A stretch of DNA of 64,000 nucleotides from Achromobacter ruhlandii (GTDB lineage Bacteria > Pseudomonadota > Gammaproteobacteria > Burkholderiales > Burkholderiaceae_B), in contig NZ_CADIJL010000003.1 in the NCBI RefSeq assembly GCF_902859695.1, positions 62,001 through 126,000 on the forward strand. Reading direction: 5' to 3'. Shown here piece by piece: positions 62,588 to 64,000 of this stretch (positions are counted from its first letter, which is position 1; every line of letters begins with the position of its first letter). A model generated the notes under the pieces. The model did no database searches. It saw nothing but the letters and a program-made list of their open reading frames with translations, and was not told the DNA's origin. The position numbers and the translations under genes are program-made.

Positions 62588-63660
62588 ACGTTGTTGAGGT
62601 CGACACCCCGGGCGGACAGTACCCCATCCGCATCGCGCCGGGGCGCTTGGATGCCCTGGACGAAAGCATCCCCGCCGACGCCACCGCCATCGCGGTGGTG
62701 ACCAACCCGACCGTGGCGGCGCTGTATGGCGAGCGCGCCGAAGCCGCCCTGGCGCGCACCGGCAAGCGGGTGCTGCGCATCGAGCTGCCCGACGGCGAGT
62801 CGTACAAGGACTGGCAGTCCCTGAACCTGATCTTCGACGCGCTGCTGGGCAATCGCCTGGACCGCCGCTGCGTGCTGGTGGCCCTGGGCGGCGGCGTGAT
62901 TGGCGACATGACCGGCTTTGCCGCCGCGGTGTACATGCGCGGGGTGCGTTTCGTGCAGGTGCCCACGACCCTGCTGGCCCAGGTCGATTCGTCGGTCGGC
63001 GGCAAGACGGCCGTGAACCACCCGCTTGGCAAGAACATGATCGGCGCGTTCTACCAGCCGCTGGCGGTCGAGATCGACACCGCCGTGCTGGCCACGCTGC
63101 CGGCGCGCGAAGTGTCGGCCGGCCTGGCCGAAGTCATCAAGTACGGCCTGATCCTGGATCCGGAATTCTGGACCTGGTGCGAACAGAATGCGCGGAAATT
63201 GCGCAGCCTGGACCCGCAGGCCATTGCCTACGCCATCCGCCGCTCGTGCGAACTGAAGGCGCAGGTGGTGGGCAAGGACGAACGCGAATCCGGCCTGCGC
63301 GCCATCCTGAACCTGGGCCACACCTTCGGCCACGCCATCGAGGCGGGCCTGGGCTATGGCGCCTGGTTGCACGGCGAGGCGGTCGGCTGCGGCATGGTGC
63401 AGGCGGCGGAACTGTCGGCCGACGTGGCCGGCTTCCCCCGCGCCGACGTGGCCCGCGTGCGCGCCCTGGTCGAAGCCATCGGCTGTCCCGTGGTCGCGCC
63501 CGACCTGGGAGCCGATCGCTGGCTCGACCTGATGCAGGTCGACAAGAAGACCGAGGGCGGCGAGATCCGCTACGTGCTCATGACCCGCATCGGCGAAGCG
63601 ATGATGCGGGCGGCGCCGGCCGATGCCGTGCGCGCCGTACTGGCCCGAACCACTCAATAA
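62584..63660 (+). CDS. aroB: 3-dehydroquinate synthase
   Basis: 358 residues. Second step of the shikimate pathway, zinc/cobalt and NAD dependent. NAD loop [11 protein letters not shown], active-site [13 protein letters not shown], zinc ligands in [21 protein letters not shown] and HGEAVGCGM. Translationally coupled to aroK; 17 bases to the dgt-like gene. Confidence 0.97.
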   Translation: MNVVEVDTPGGQYPIRIAPGRLDALDESIPADATAIAVVTNPTVAALYGERAEAALARTGKRVLRIELPDGESYKDWQSLNLIFDALLGNRLDRRCVLVALGGGVIGDMTGFAAAVYMRGVRFVQVPTTLLAQVDSSVGGKTAVNHPLGKNMIGAFYQPLAVEIDTAVLATLPAREVSAGLAEVIKYGLILDPEFWTWCEQNARKLRSLDPQAIAYAIRRSCELKAQVVGKDERESGLRAILNLGHTFGHAIEAGLGYGAWLHGEAVGCGMVQAAELSADVAGFPRADVARVRALVEAIGCPVVAPDLGADRWLDLMQVDKKTEGGEIRYVLMTRIGEAMMRAAPADAVRAVLARTTQ

Positions 63661-63677
63661 ACATCGCTGGAGAGACG

Positions 63678-64000
63678 GTGTCGCAGATGAAAGAACTGGC
63701 TTCCTATGCATCCGACCCGTCCCGATCGCGCGGCCGGGCCTATGCCGAACCCGCGCCGGAAAACCGCACGGAATTCCAGCGCGATCGCGACCGCATCATC
63801 CATTCCGGCGCGTTCCGGCGGCTGGAGTACAAGACCCAGGTCTTCGTGAACCACGAAGGCGATCTGTTCCGCACGCGCCTGACGCACAGCCTGGAAGTGG
63901 CGCAGATCGCGCGGACCCTGGCGCGCAGCCTGGGGCTGTCGGAAGACCTGACCGAAGCCATTTCGCTGGCGCACGACCTGGGCCACACGCCGTTCGGGCA
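63678..64000 (+). CDS. dgt: Deoxyguanosinetriphosphate triphosphohydrolase-like protein, 3' truncated by the window edge
   Basis: GTG 63678 with GGAGAG nine bases before it is preferred over ATG 63687, whose spacing is too long. Open to the last base. The visible 107 residues carry the HD-domain signature: [31 protein letters not shown] and the first HD motif [12 protein letters not shown]. Family members hydrolyse dNTPs to nucleoside and triphosphate. Follows aroB at 17 bases, so likely in the same operon. Confidence 0.9.
   Translation, partial: MSQMKELASYASDPSRSRGRAYAEPAPENRTEFQRDRDRIIHSGAFRRLEYKTQVFVNHEGDLFRTRLTHSLEVAQIARTLARSLGLSEDLTEAISLAHDLGHTPFG

Overview
This GC-rich window comes from a chromosome of a betaproteobacterium, most likely of the Bordetella/Achromobacter group (Alcaligenaceae). 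That placement is an inference from the protein sequences, the gene order and the high-GC codon use; nothing in the window is diagnostic of a species. I saw no tRNA, rRNA, insertion sequence, prophage or CRISPR array. The window opens inside rpoB and ends inside a dgt-like gene.

Layout: (1) 1-7.9 kb, rpoB (5' truncated) and rpoC, closed by a strong terminator. (2) 7.9-15.0 kb, a regulatory island between rpoC and the str operon: a small TPR-like lipoprotein, a membrane pseudokinase with a proline-rich stalk and PEGA-like domain, a CHASE2 sensor kinase, a LysM-FecR periplasmic protein, a canonical OmpR-type regulator, and a divergent second OmpR-type regulator whose receiver has lost its phosphorylation residues. 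This is the best candidate for an undescribed system here. (3) 15.0-25.6 kb, the str and S10 clusters: rpsL, rpsG, fusA, tuf, rpsJ, then a terminator, a new promoter and a structured leader, then rplC to rpsQ, ended by two tandem hairpins. (4) 25.6-37.9 kb, an accessory block splitting S10 from spc: a secreted protein of unknown function, a six-gene operon (alpha/beta hydrolase plus branched-chain-type ABC transporter) with a divergent AraC regulator, a large calcineurin-like lipoprotein, an aldehyde dehydrogenase and an LpxO-like hydroxylase. (5) 38.0-47.3 kb, the spc and alpha clusters rplN to rplQ with their own promoter and leader. (6) 47.3-64 kb, housekeeping and envelope genes: HIT protein, cutA, dsbD, EamA transporter, engB-hemB, cytochrome c4, System II cytochrome c maturation (ResB, CcsA), lptM-lysA, cyaY, mrcA, aroK-aroB, dgt.

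How the genes work together: the core is transcription and translation machinery. The last block links cytochrome c production (haem synthesis by HemB, c4 as substrate, DsbD for reductant, ResB/CcsA for haem ligation) with cell-wall and shikimate metabolism (LysA for diaminopimelate to lysine, MrcA for peptidoglycan, AroK/AroB). Both accessory blocks sit exactly at transcription-unit boundaries marked by terminators and fresh promoters, so the ribosomal clusters appear to be separate transcription units rather than disrupted ones. Promoters and terminators were read by eye; start codons were chosen by Shine-Dalgarno position and family length.
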